This document shows, in pieces, positions 7,270 to 16,181 of a stretch of 64,000 nucleotides of DNA. The position numbers were made by a program, and so were the translations under genes. A model generated the notes under the pieces. That model was not told the origin of the DNA. It ran no database searches and saw only the letters and a list, made by a program, of their open reading frames with translations. The DNA comes from Demequina rhizosphaerae (GTDB taxonomy: Bacteria; Actinomycetota; Actinomycetes; Actinomycetales; Demequinaceae). Within the stretch, counting starts at the first letter, position 1. The number at the start of each line of letters is the position of its first letter. The stretch spans positions 248,001-312,000 of the forward strand of contig NZ_BBMC01000003.1 of the NCBI RefSeq assembly GCF_000971255.1, read 5' to 3'.

Positions 7270-9096
7270 ATGGACATGCGACAGCGGCGCGATGTCCGCG
7301 ACCGCGGCTTCACTTTGGTGGAGGTCGTTGTCGCGATGCTGGTGCTTGCCATCGTGATTCTCGCGATCATCTTCGTCCAGGCGCGCGCCCTCACCACCAA
7401 CGCAGAGAGCCAGTCGCGCCAGACCGCCACGGCAGCCGCCAATGAGGCGATGGAGCAACTGCGCGCCATGCCGTGGAACTACCTCCGCAAGGGCCTGTCC
7501 TCGCAGTGGAACGTCGGCGGCACGGACCCCTTCGTATCCGGCGCCAATGCCATCACGGTCGATGGCAAGACCTACGCGTTGCGCGTCGGGTCGACGGGGT
7601 CCGATCAAGATCTGTCCAACCCGTGGCCGCCGCTGTTCGATGCGACTGGATCGAACGTCCAGACGCTCGCGGCAGGATCCGGCAACGGGCGGACGGTGGA
7701 TCTCCGCGCGTACACCTTTGAAGATGACGTCGCGTCTTCCTCGACAGTCGGCTTGCTCGTCGTGGCGTCGTGGACGAGCGATTCCGACGGCGCCGCCGAG
7801 CACACGATTCTGACGTCCACGGCCTACGCCCCCTCGGCGGGCTGCGGTGACCTCAACAACGCGCCCTTCCTCGCGTCCTGCCAGGCGCAGTTCGACGCCA
7901 CTGCCGCAAGCGCGAACCTTGACATCGCAGCCACCGCGACCACCCTCAACGGCGCGACAGCGAAGCCGCTGCTCAACACTGCGGTGGCCTTCGACTACTA
8001 CTCGTTCCAGGTGAACTCGAGCACCGCGGCCGTCCAGGTGAGCAGCCAGCAGGTCTCGAACGCGAGCGCCTTCGCGTCGCTCGGCGGCACGCTGTGGGAC
8101 GACAACATCAACACCACCGCGCCCAGCGTGTGGGGCTGGACCCGTGGCTACACCGGCCTCTCGGTGCGGGCCTCGGACGACACCACCTCCGGTGCCGAGC
8201 CGCCGAATCCCGCAGCTGTCACGGGCTCGGGCGCGAACTCGAGCTACAGCTTCACGCGCGGCGACTTCACGCTTTCCGCTCGCTCCGATGACGGCCGTTC
8301 CGGCACGATCACGACCAAGACCACTGCCTCGTGCGCCACTGGGCTGTCCTACTCGGTGCCGGCAAACGCGCCATGTGCGTCATCGCTGGTTGGAGGTACG
8401 AGCGACACGGTGCCCTACATGTCGTTCTCGATCGACGGGAAGCAGGTGGACTTCACCAAGGTCACCGCGTCGTCGTCGACCGTCTACGACGAGGCCTGGG
8501 CCGGGCGGTTCGCCGCAGTCGCCGGCAACTCCTCCGTGGGCTGCACGTCCGTTTCCGGAACGGGGTCCGGGTGCACCTCTGCGGGTGCGCAGCAGGGCTT
8601 CGGCACCGTGACCATCGGCGACGTCAAGCAGACGAACACCTGGGACGGGGACGCTGCCAACGGACTCGTCATCATCTCCGGGTACAAGGACTCGGTGCAG
8701 GTGCAGCGAGGTGAGAGCGACCTGGCCACGGCACCCGTCTTCTCTCGCTCTGCAACCATCCAGTACTGGAACGGCAGCTCGTACAGCACGGCATCGATCG
8801 GTGTCTCCACCGCAGACACGTACGCAGTGCCGGATACCGTCTGGACCACGTCGGATGCAGTCATCACTGCGAGCGGCAACATCCTCGTGACGGGGTCCGT
8901 CACGTCGACGGACTCCACGGCGGACTGCGTCGGCGGGGACGGGTGCATCATCGACGCGGCGAACGGCACGATCACCGTCACCATGACCTACAAGATCGAG
9001 CCCACCAGCAGCCTCACGGGTTGGAGCATCACCGTCAAGACGACGCTCAACGGCTCGCAGGCGGGCGCCCGATTCGAGGAGTCGCCCAATGCGTAA
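7270..9096 (+). CDS. Large minor prepilin (PilV-like N-terminus, 608 aa)
   Basis: The N-terminus is a class III signal: a basic leader ending in Gly13, then FTLVEVVVAMLVLAIVILAI with Glu18 as mature Glu5. This marks a pilus-incorporated or pseudopilin-type protein processed by PilD. The remaining roughly 570 residues are Ser/Thr/Gly/Asp-rich, far longer than a normal minor pilin (150-250). They contain eight Cys in four close pairs: CGDLNNAPFLASC, CATGLSYSVPANAPC, CTSVSGTGSGC and CVGGDGC. This pattern suggests a disulfide-stapled extracellular beta-rich domain, perhaps a tip adhesin. Only the N-terminal family is recognisable to me. Its 3' end overlaps the next prepilin gene by 8 bases. Confidence 0.8.
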   Translation: MDMRQRRDVRDRGFTLVEVVVAMLVLAIVILAIIFVQARALTTNAESQSRQTATAAANEAMEQLRAMPWNYLRKGLSSQWNVGGTDPFVSGANAITVDGKTYALRVGSTGSDQDLSNPWPPLFDATGSNVQTLAAGSGNGRTVDLRAYTFEDDVASSSTVGLLVVASWTSDSDGAAEHTILTSTAYAPSAGCGDLNNAPFLASCQAQFDATAASANLDIAATATTLNGATAKPLLNTAVAFDYYSFQVNSSTAAVQVSSQQVSNASAFASLGGTLWDDNINTTAPSVWGWTRGYTGLSVRASDDTTSGAEPPNPAAVTGSGANSSYSFTRGDFTLSARSDDGRSGTITTKTTASCATGLSYSVPANAPCASSLVGGTSDTVPYMSFSIDGKQVDFTKVTASSSTVYDEAWAGRFAAVAGNSSVGCTSVSGTGSGCTSAGAQQGFGTVTIGDVKQTNTWDGDAANGLVIISGYKDSVQVQRGESDLATAPVFSRSATIQYWNGSSYSTASIGVSTADTYAVPDTVWTTSDAVITASGNILVTGSVTSTDSTADCVGGDGCIIDAANGTITVTMTYKIEPTSSLTGWSITVKTTLNGSQAGARFEESPNA

Positions 9097-9766
9097 GGTC
9101 ATGGATCGCCGCCGCCGCCGTACGGACGAGGGCTTTACGCTCATCGAGCTTCTGGTCTCGATGATCATCTTCTCGATCATCATGGCGCTGCTGGTGAGCG
9201 TCATGATCCAGATGACCTACCAGGCGAACGATGCGCTCGGCCGGCAGCGCGCGGTCGAGCAGGCGCGCCTCGGTCTCTCGCAGATCGACCGGCAAATCCG
9301 TTCCGGGAACCTCATCCTCGACCCTGCGCTCGACGACGTATCTGTGGCAGGAGTACCTGCCAACTACTCCCTCCGTATCTATACGCAGGAAGGCGACGGG
9401 CCCGCCAAGTGCGTCCAGTGGCGCGTCATCTATCCCTCCGACACCGACCGCTTCGGCCAGCTCGAGTACCGGGAATGGGATCCTGCGGACACGAGCACGT
9501 CGACCGCGTGGTCGCGGGTGGCTTCGAACGTCGAGCGGCCTTCCGCGACCTTCGCGGCGACAGACTCGACGTCGTGGCCCCCCTTCTGGGTTGACACGAC
9601 GCTGCCGACCGGAACCGAGGCGCAGAACATCCGAGTCACCCTGCGCATGGGCGACCCGAGCGCACGGGATGATGCCAAGTCGCAGGTGCTGACCTCGGTC
9701 GTGACCGGACGCAACACCGTCTTTGGATACTCACCTGACACATGCAACGCGGTACCGGCGCCGTGA
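9089..9766 (+). CDS. Minor prepilin, PilW/GspJ-like
   Basis: This is a 225-residue prepilin with a strongly basic leader ending at Gly15, then FTLIELLVSMIIFSIIMALL with Glu20 in the Glu5 position. The segment RLGLSQIDRQIRSGNLIL after the helix matches the PilW/GspJ type of minor pseudopilin, which helps start pilus assembly at the tip. It overlaps the upstream large prepilin by 8 bases, so the two are translationally coupled. The globular part has two widely spaced Cys (CVQW near 110 and one near the C-terminus). Confidence 0.8.
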   Translation: MRKVMDRRRRRTDEGFTLIELLVSMIIFSIIMALLVSVMIQMTYQANDALGRQRAVEQARLGLSQIDRQIRSGNLILDPALDDVSVAGVPANYSLRIYTQEGDGPAKCVQWRVIYPSDTDRFGQLEYREWDPADTSTSTAWSRVASNVERPSATFAATDSTSWPPFWVDTTLPTGTEAQNIRVTLRMGDPSARDDAKSQVLTSVVTGRNTVFGYSPDTCNAVPAP

Positions 9767-9773
9767 TGGGGGA

Positions 9774-11300
9774 ATGATGATCAAGCTGAGGAATGCAGCG
9801 CGAGGCGACTCGGGTGTCGCTCTCGTGATGGCGATGGGCATCGCGCTCATCGGGATGACGGTGGCGATCATCGTCGTCACCGCTGTGGTGATGGCATCGA
9901 ACGATTCCGGGCGCGACCGCGTTCGAACCGTTGAGGTGCACTCGGCGGAGGCGGCGATCGATGCCACGATGGCTGAGCTGCAGACGGGCGTGCCCTGCAC
10001 CCCGAGCTTCTCGCCGGCGTCCTACGGCAGCGGCGTCACCAAGACCACTGTCACCGTCGACATCGAGTACTACGACGACGACGGTGCGGTCACGTGCACC
10101 GGGACCACCGCATCGTCCACTCCGACGCGTGCCGTCATCACGGCGACGTCTACGGCCGACAAGACGCAGGTGGGTATCCAGCCCGTGCGCAAGGTCCAGA
10201 GCGAGGTCCTCCTCACGCCCATCACGAACCCCGGCGCGAACGCTGCGATCTTCTCGGCGGCGGGATTCGACCCCAAGTCCAACTTCGAGGTCGAGCCTGC
10301 CGTCACGGGCGAGTCCGCGGACGTTTGGATCGACACGGGCTCGTGGGAGTGCAAGGGCAACAGCGGCAGCGGCGGCGGCAAGCGCACCGTCGGCTCGGTG
10401 TTCGTGCCCGCCGGCAGCCTCACGATCGATCTCGCTTGCGAGATCCAGGGCGACGTATGGGTGCAGAACGACCTCACCGTCACCAGCAACGCCTACGACG
10501 CGCCCATCACCGGCACCAGCGGCAACGTCACCGTGCGTAGCGGGACGTTCTCGCTTGCCAAGGCGATCGAGATCCCCGGAGCCGCGAAGCTCGGTGGCGC
10601 GGCTCCCTCGGGGCTCACGGCGGTCGGAGGCATCACCGACAACCTTGGCGCGGCCGCGATCCCTACGCTCTCCAGCGTCGGCCTGCCCCAGATCCAGTGG
10701 GACACGTCAGCCCAGAACGTGTGGGTGAACGAAGGCTTCACGATCAACTCGGCGGCGACTTTCGCGACGTACCTCAAGACCGGTTGGGGCAAGAGCGGCA
10801 CCGTGAACGCGTGCTCCTCGTGGAACGACTCTGGGACCGTGACGTTGCCGGCGGGCAAGAACGTCTACGACCTGACCTCGTGCTCGTCGATCGATGCCAA
10901 GAAGATCGTGCTTGCCCTCAAGGGCGATACAGCGCTCATCATGAACGACCTCGACATCACGAACCAGTTCCAGGTCTCGTCCTCAGATGGCGACCCCCAC
11001 CAGTTCTGGATCATCCTGCCGTACTCGACGCTGGCGGCGGGCAAGGGCAACATCGACTCGAACTCCACCTCGTTCGAGATCGTGTCGCCGATCACCTCCT
11101 TCATCTATGCTCCTGGCACGATCGACCTCAACCCGCACGGTGACTATCGCGGTCAGATCTACGGCGGTGTGGTCGCTCCCAAGAACAAGTTCACGATGGA
11201 CTACTCGTTCGTGGGCGTGCCCGGTGTCGACCTGGCTGAGGGCACTAGCGCCATCATCGGGTACGACGTCGAGCTCGTGAACAAGCACGAGGTGTCCTGA
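9774..11300 (+). CDS. PilX-like pilus accessory protein with large beta-rich domain
   Basis: I place the start at ATG 9774, or the adjacent ATG 9777, with GGGGGA just upstream and close to the stop of the previous gene. The 508-residue protein begins with a basic stretch, then GDSGVALVMAMGIALIGMTV, a hydrophobic helix that resembles PilX N-termini but lacks the Glu5 of true pilins. The rest is Gly/Thr/Ser-rich with many short valine-rich strands and six or more Cys, suggesting a beta-helix or similar surface fold. Position within the minor pilin set suggests it works in the pilus tip or in assembly. Function is inferred from context. Confidence 0.7.
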   Translation: MMIKLRNAARGDSGVALVMAMGIALIGMTVAIIVVTAVVMASNDSGRDRVRTVEVHSAEAAIDATMAELQTGVPCTPSFSPASYGSGVTKTTVTVDIEYYDDDGAVTCTGTTASSTPTRAVITATSTADKTQVGIQPVRKVQSEVLLTPITNPGANAAIFSAAGFDPKSNFEVEPAVTGESADVWIDTGSWECKGNSGSGGGKRTVGSVFVPAGSLTIDLACEIQGDVWVQNDLTVTSNAYDAPITGTSGNVTVRSGTFSLAKAIEIPGAAKLGGAAPSGLTAVGGITDNLGAAAIPTLSSVGLPQIQWDTSAQNVWVNEGFTINSAATFATYLKTGWGKSGTVNACSSWNDSGTVTLPAGKNVYDLTSCSSIDAKKIVLALKGDTALIMNDLDITNQFQVSSSDGDPHQFWIILPYSTLAAGKGNIDSNSTSFEIVSPITSFIYAPGTIDLNPHGDYRGQIYGGVVAPKNKFTMDYSFVGVPGVDLAEGTSAIIGYDVELVNKHEVS

Positions 11301-12083
11301 GTGCTGATCCTCGCCGCGACGCTGCTGGGCCTGCTCTGCGGGTCCTTCGCCAACGTGCTCATCGCCCGCATCCCCGCGGGCGAGGGCTGGGCGAAGGGCT
11401 CTAGCAGGTGCCCGCGCTGCCGTCACGACATCGCCTGGTACGACAACATTCCCCTGTTCTCGTGGCTGTGGCTGCGGCGCCGTTGCCGCCACTGCCAGGA
11501 GCGCATCTCCGGTCGCTACCCGCTCGTCGAGGTATCCGTCGGGATCCTGTTCGGCCTGGTCGCCTGGCAGTTCGGCTCGAGCGCGGTGGCATGGCTTCTC
11601 GCGTTCAGCGCGCTGCTGACCGTGGCCCTCGCCGCGATCGACTTCGAGCACCACCGGCTGCCTGACCCGCTCGTCTTCGCGATGGCCGGAGCCGTGGTGG
11701 TGCTCCTGGTGACCGATGCGGCGCTCACCGGCGACTGGGCCGCGCTGGCCCGCGCCGGCATCGGTGCGCTGGCGTTGGGCGGTTTCTACTTCGTGCTGTG
11801 GTTCGCGTATCCCAAGGGTCTCGGCTTCGGCGACGTCAAGCTCGCGGTTCCGGTTGGCGCGGTGCTCGGGTACCTCGGCTGGGGCGCTCTGGCTGTCGGC
11901 GCGATCGGCGGGCCGCTCGTCGGTGGTCTGCTCGCCCTGGTGGCGGCGGTCCGCGCGGGTGGGATCAAGGGCGTGCGCTTCGCGTACGGGCCCGCGATCA
12001 TCGGGGCCTTCTGGATCGCCGTGTTGTGGGGCCCGGTCATCGCGACCTGGTATGTCGACTGGGCTGCGGGGTGGGCCGTGTGA
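11301..12083 (+). CDS. pilD: Prepilin peptidase / N-methyltransferase
   Basis: PilD removes prepilin leaders and methylates the new N-terminus. The 260-residue product starts at a GTG directly after the previous stop. It carries the cytoplasmic zinc loop with Cys37, Cys40, Cys62 and Cys65 (CPRC and CRHC), which marks the bifunctional form. The aspartyl protease residues are Asp114 in AIDFEHHRLPD and Asp178 in GLGFGD. About eight membrane helices are visible. Substrates nearby are PilA and the two FTL(I/V)E minor prepilins. Confidence 0.94.
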   Translation: MLILAATLLGLLCGSFANVLIARIPAGEGWAKGSSRCPRCRHDIAWYDNIPLFSWLWLRRRCRHCQERISGRYPLVEVSVGILFGLVAWQFGSSAVAWLLAFSALLTVALAAIDFEHHRLPDPLVFAMAGAVVVLLVTDAALTGDWAALARAGIGALALGGFYFVLWFAYPKGLGFGDVKLAVPVGAVLGYLGWGALAVGAIGGPLVGGLLALVAAVRAGGIKGVRFAYGPAIIGAFWIAVLWGPVIATWYVDWAAGWAV

Positions 12084-12099
12084 GATATCACCACTCCAT

Positions 12100-12127
12100 T
12101 TGAGTTCGAGGCGCCCGGCGCCGATAG
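12100..12127 (+). promoter_or_regulatory. Candidate FliA/WhiG-like promoter of pilM
   Basis: TTGAG (12100-12104), a 15-nt spacer and GCCGATAG (12120-12127) sit in the 74-base pilD-pilM gap. This is the third occurrence in the locus of TTNAG-N14/15-GCCGATRG. The -35 half is weak. Confidence 0.35.
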
Positions 12128-12157
12128 AAAGTGCATTCCCGGAGCAAAGGGGGAGAA

Positions 12158-13219
12158 GTGGCAATCAGGAGAGTCGGAGTCGACATCGGTGACACCCACG
12201 TGCGTGTCGCCGAGGTCGAGTTCTCCGGGAAGGGTGCCGCCGCGCGAGGCCGCGGCACGTTGACGGGATACGGAGAGGTGCCGCTTCCGCGCGGAGCCGT
12301 ACAGGCGGGAGAAGTCGTCGACGTCTCCGGCGTCGGGAGCGCGATCAAGCAGGCGGTGCATGCCGCGGGCGTCTCGGTCAAGGAGGCGCACGTCGGCGTG
12401 GGCTCGGCGAACGTGGTGGTCCGTGAGATCGAGCTGCCGTCGTTGCCGATGGCTCAACTGCGCTCGTCCCTCCCGTTCCACGTGCAGGAGACGCTGCCGA
12501 TGTCGGTCGACGAGGTGCTGCTCGACTTCTACCCGACCGGGGAGAAGGAGCTCGAGAACGCCAAGGTGCTTCGCGGCATCATGGTCGCAGCGCCGAAGGC
12601 GACGGTGACGCAGAACCTGCTCGCGGTCGAGGCGGCGGGCCTGCGGCCCAAGATGGTCGACCTGGGCGGCTTCGCGCTGCTGCGCAGCCAGCTGGCCGAG
12701 GACGCGATGACGGGAGTGATGGCGTTCGTCGACATCGGCGCACGTCTCACCACTGTGGTCATCACGAGCAACGGTCTGCCGCGCCTGATCCGCACGCTTC
12801 CGCAGGGCGGCCAGGACCTCACCGACGCGGTGGCAAGCTCCCTGCAGATCGGTGCGGTCGAGGCCGAGGAGGTCAAGATCCAGATGGGTCTCGGCGGCCG
12901 TTCGGCCCCGGGTCAGGAGGCAGCGGTCGAGCCGCTGTCCCAGAGCGCCCGCGCGTTGGTCGAGGGCATCCGCAACACCTTCGTCTACTTCGCGTCGTCG
13001 AACCCCGGCGAGGCGCCGGCTCACGTCATCATCACCGGCGGCGGCTCGCTGCTCGCCGGACTGGGCCAGTACCTCGCGTCGTCCACGAGGCTGCCGGTCC
13101 GCTACGGCAACTCCTTCGCCCGCGTCTCGCTTGGCAAGAAGGTCCGCCCCGAGGCGGTCCAGGGTCTCGAGGTCCGTGCCGCCACACCCATCGGTCTCGC
13201 ATTCGGGGAGGCATCGTGA
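12158..13219 (+). CDS. pilM: Type IV pilus assembly protein PilM
   Basis: PilM is an actin-like cytoplasmic protein that binds the N-terminal tail of PilN and links the PilN/PilO complex to the motor. I chose GTG 12158 because GGGGGAGA precedes it. The product is 353 residues. It begins AIRRVGVDIGDTHVRVAEV (phosphate-1 loop of the actin fold), has MAFVDIGARLTTVVI near 190 (phosphate-2) and HVIITGGGSLLAGL near 290 (adenosine loop). Length and motifs are normal. PilN starts inside its stop codon. Confidence 0.93.
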   Translation: MAIRRVGVDIGDTHVRVAEVEFSGKGAAARGRGTLTGYGEVPLPRGAVQAGEVVDVSGVGSAIKQAVHAAGVSVKEAHVGVGSANVVVREIELPSLPMAQLRSSLPFHVQETLPMSVDEVLLDFYPTGEKELENAKVLRGIMVAAPKATVTQNLLAVEAAGLRPKMVDLGGFALLRSQLAEDAMTGVMAFVDIGARLTTVVITSNGLPRLIRTLPQGGQDLTDAVASSLQIGAVEAEEVKIQMGLGGRSAPGQEAAVEPLSQSARALVEGIRNTFVYFASSNPGEAPAHVIITGGGSLLAGLGQYLASSTRLPVRYGNSFARVSLGKKVRPEAVQGLEVRAATPIGLAFGEAS

Positions 13220-13995
13220 ATCCCGTCTCCGCACCGGCGAACGCGCCGGTCATCAACCCGGTTCCCGGCTCGATCGGCGCCCCCGCGGCACCTCAGGTCA
13301 ACCTGCTGCCACCGGAGATCGCCGCGCGCCGAAGCCAGGGGCGCATCAAGGCCCTGATCGTCATCATCTTCGGTCTCTTCCTCGTCGCCGTCGCAGCGGT
13401 GTACTTCCTCGTGCTCGGCATCCGCACCGCGGCGGACAACGAGCTCCAGGCGGAGCAGGATCGCCGTCTCGAGCTCCAGACGGAGCTGGCGAGCTACGGC
13501 TACATCAACGTGCTCGCCGACAAGTTCGAGAACTCGATCAAGGCTCGTGAGTGGGCGGGCTCGACCGACATCGACTGGGCGACGCATCTGACTGCATTGC
13601 TCAATGCGGTTCCGGAGGGCCTGACTTTCACGGACATGACGATGGCACAGGGCACCCCCGCTGGCGCGGTTGCCGGCGACGGTACGGCGTTCGCGAACGC
13701 GGACATGGGTTCGGTGGCCTTCACCGGTCGCGCGGAGAGCCCCGAGCTCACCGCGGACCTGATCGAGGCCTTCGACGCCCTGCCGGGCTTCAGCGACACG
13801 TGGGTGGAGGCTAAGCAGATCCAGGCGATCGACGATACGGACACGGTCTACTGGGAGTATTCCGGTGCCACGCGCATCACGTACACCGCGCTGTCTGGAC
13901 GCACCGAGACCGAGCAGAAGAAGGCCCCTCAGTGGATCCTCGACGAGCTTGAAGCAGCCGACGGCGCAACGACTTCCGATGAGGAGGCCAACTGA
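13216..13995 (+). CDS. pilN: PilN-like pilus assembly protein
   Basis: This is a 259-residue single-pass membrane protein. The GTG start overlaps the pilM TGA. Near residue 30 the sequence PQVNLLPPEIAARR matches the short PilN tail motif (INLLP) that docks into PilM. A membrane helix (about 50-73) and a coiled-coil segment follow, then an extracytoplasmic domain containing DIDWATHLTALLNAVPEGL, typical of the PilN fold. The Pro/Ala-rich first 28 residues before the NLLP motif are longer than in proteobacterial PilN. Confidence 0.88.
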   Translation: MNPVSAPANAPVINPVPGSIGAPAAPQVNLLPPEIAARRSQGRIKALIVIIFGLFLVAVAAVYFLVLGIRTAADNELQAEQDRRLELQTELASYGYINVLADKFENSIKAREWAGSTDIDWATHLTALLNAVPEGLTFTDMTMAQGTPAGAVAGDGTAFANADMGSVAFTGRAESPELTADLIEAFDALPGFSDTWVEAKQIQAIDDTDTVYWEYSGATRITYTALSGRTETEQKKAPQWILDELEAADGATTSDEEAN

Positions 13996-14870
13996 TGAAG
14001 ACCAAGCAGCAGACCGGTATCTGGGTCTTCGCCGCGATCGTCCTCGCGATCATCGTGGCGGCCGCCGCGTACTTCACGCTCATCGGACCCGAGCTTGACA
14101 AGGCGTCGGCAGCGAAGGAGGAGGCGCAGATTGCCCGCGATGCCAATGATCTGACCGAGCTCGAGATCCAGCGGATGAAAGCCCTCGAGCAGGAGGTTCC
14201 GGACTGGCGCGAGCAGATCGCGAAGGTGTCCCTCGACCTGCCGCCGCGCACTGAGCAGCCCGCGCTTGAGCGGCTCATCGCTTCTAGCCTCGAGAAGGCG
14301 GACCTCCCGCTGATCGACTTCAGCACCGGGCGGCCCGAGGCGATCGATCCCCTCAGCCAGTCCGGCGCCGAACCGCCGACCGTCGCTTCGGAGACTGAGG
14401 AGTCTGACTCGGCCGCGACGACGGAGCCCACGGAATCGGGAACGACCGACGACGACCTCGACACGGACGGCACCACCGGAGGCGTGGCGGGTGACACGAC
14501 GCAGCCGGCTGCCGAGGCGAGCGCTCCGTTCGAGGGGCTCCTGTCGATGCCGCTCACGATCACGACCGAGGGTGACCCCGGAGCCGTGCTCGACTTCGTC
14601 AAGTCGCTCGAGAACCAGCTCACCCGTTTCTACACCGTGACCGGCTTCACGATCGCGAAGGCGTCGCCGGCTGAGGAGACGCCCGGTCGCCCCGAGCTGA
14701 CCGAGGAGCAGTGGACGGTGCAGATCTCCGGCATGGTCTTCTCGCTGCTCGACGACACCCGGTCGTTCGTCGACGACGAGACCAAGGAGCTCAAGGAGTA
14801 CAAGTCCGGTTCGAAGGTGGACAACGTCTTCGAGCCGCTCGAGGGCACCGAGCAGGCCGACGCGGCCTGA
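13995..14870 (+). CDS. pilO: PilO-like pilus assembly protein
   Basis: This 291-residue single-pass protein starts at an ATG overlapping the pilN TGA. It has a membrane helix at about 8-29, a coiled-coil of about 60 residues containing ELEIQRMKALEQEVPDWR, and a C-terminal ferredoxin-like region with GDPGAVLDFVKSLENQLTRF, the PilO signature area. Between the two halves lies an acidic Ser/Thr/Asp/Glu-rich linker (about 120-180) that ordinary PilO proteins lack. It is the last gene of the pilus locus; no pilP or pilQ follows, consistent with a single-membrane cell. Confidence 0.87.
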   Translation: MKTKQQTGIWVFAAIVLAIIVAAAAYFTLIGPELDKASAAKEEAQIARDANDLTELEIQRMKALEQEVPDWREQIAKVSLDLPPRTEQPALERLIASSLEKADLPLIDFSTGRPEAIDPLSQSGAEPPTVASETEESDSAATTEPTESGTTDDDLDTDGTTGGVAGDTTQPAAEASAPFEGLLSMPLTITTEGDPGAVLDFVKSLENQLTRFYTVTGFTIAKASPAEETPGRPELTEEQWTVQISGMVFSLLDDTRSFVDDETKELKEYKSGSKVDNVFEPLEGTEQADAA

Positions 14871-14890
14871 TCCGCTTCGCAGCGAACCAC

Positions 14891-14920
14891 GGAGGGCCGT
14901 CCCGACAGGGGCGGCCCTCC
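14891..14920 (+). terminator. Terminator of the pilus locus
   Basis: GGAGGGCCG (14891-14899) and CGGCCCTCC (14912-14920) form a perfect 9-bp stem with a 12-nt loop, 20 bases after pilO. It separates the pilus genes from aroC. A GCATCGTCC copy of the iterated word follows at 14941-14949. Confidence 0.8.
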
Positions 14921-14996
14921 TACGCGTCTACCCGGTCCGCGCATCGTCCCGTCTCACCATCCGGACCGACCGTCCACTCATGGAAGAATGACGCCC

Positions 14997-16181
14997 ATGC
15001 TTCGATGGCTCACCGCAGGAGAATCGCACGGCCCCGCGCTGGTCGGCACGCTCGAGGGCCTTCCGGCCGGCGTCAACATCACCAGCAGCGAGATCCAGGA
15101 CGCGCTGGCCCGCCGGCGCCTCGGCGCGGGACGCGGCGCACGCATGTCCTTCGAGAAGGATCAGGTCACCATCCTCGGGGGCGTCCGTCACGGCGTCTCC
15201 CAGGGCGGACCCGTCGCCGTCATGGTCGGCAACACCGAGTGGCCCAAGTGGGCGACGGTGATGTCCGCGGACCCGGTGGACGCCGAGGAGCTCACCGGCG
15301 CCCGCGCCGCGGCCCTCACGCGTCCCCGCCCCGGCCACGCCGACCTCGTCGGCATGACGAAGTACGGCTTCGAGGACGCCCGACCCGTCCTGGAGCGCGC
15401 CTCCGCGCGCGAGACCGCCGCCCGCGTCGCGCTCGGCCAGGTTGCCGAGAACTTTCTCGAGCAGGCCGCCGGCATCCGCCTCGTCGCGCACACCGTCCAG
15501 GTGGGCCCCGTCGCCACGCCGGAAGATGCGCCGCTCCCGCCCGTGGACGCCACGCCCGCGCTCGACGCCGACCCCATCCGCTGCTTCCACGCCGAGACCT
15601 CGCGCGCCATGCTCGCCGAGATCGACGACTGCCAGAAGGCCGGCGACACCCTCGGCGGCGTCGTCGAGGTCGTCGCCTACGGCGTACCCGTGGGCCTCGG
15701 AAGCCACGTGCACTGGGACCGCCGCCTCGACGCGCGCCTCGCGGCCGCGCTCATGGGCATCCAGGCCATCAAGGGCGTCGAGGTCGGCGACGGCTTCCGC
15801 ACCGCCGCCCGCCGCGGCTCGCAGGCCCATGACGAGATCGAGTACGGCGAGGACGGCGTCCAGCGCCGCACCAATCGTGCGGGCGGCGTCGAGGGCGGCA
15901 TGACCAACGGCGAGCCGCTGCGCGTGCGCGCCGCGATGAAGCCCATCAGCACCGTCCCGCGCGCTCTCGACACCATCGACACGTCGACGGGCGAGGCCGC
16001 CAAGGCGATCCACCAGCGCTCGGATGTGTGCGCGGTTGCCCCCGCGGCGGTCGTCGCGCAGGCCATGGTCGCGCTCACGCTCGCGGACTCGCTGCTCGAG
16101 AAGTTCGGCGGCGACTCCGTTGTCGAGGTGCGCCGCAACATCGACGCCTACGTCGCCCAGATCCCGGAGCACCTGCGCTGA
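14997..16181 (+). CDS. aroC: Chorismate synthase
   Basis: AroC converts EPSP to chorismate using reduced FMN. I prefer ATG 14997, giving [20 protein letters not shown], the usual actinobacterial N-terminus; ATG 14988 in frame is an alternative. The 394-residue product shows GESHG near 9, the [19 protein letters not shown] block, [16 protein letters not shown] near 108 and [13 protein letters not shown] near 343. All are standard. The aroK start overlaps its stop, beginning a coupled aroC-aroK-aroB unit. Confidence 0.97.
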   Translation: MLRWLTAGESHGPALVGTLEGLPAGVNITSSEIQDALARRRLGAGRGARMSFEKDQVTILGGVRHGVSQGGPVAVMVGNTEWPKWATVMSADPVDAEELTGARAAALTRPRPGHADLVGMTKYGFEDARPVLERASARETAARVALGQVAENFLEQAAGIRLVAHTVQVGPVATPEDAPLPPVDATPALDADPIRCFHAETSRAMLAEIDDCQKAGDTLGGVVEVVAYGVPVGLGSHVHWDRRLDARLAAALMGIQAIKGVEVGDGFRTAARRGSQAHDEIEYGEDGVQRRTNRAGGVEGGMTNGEPLRVRAAMKPISTVPRALDTIDTSTGEAAKAIHQRSDVCAVAPAAVVAQAMVALTLADSLLEKFGGDSVVEVRRNIDAYVAQIPEHLR

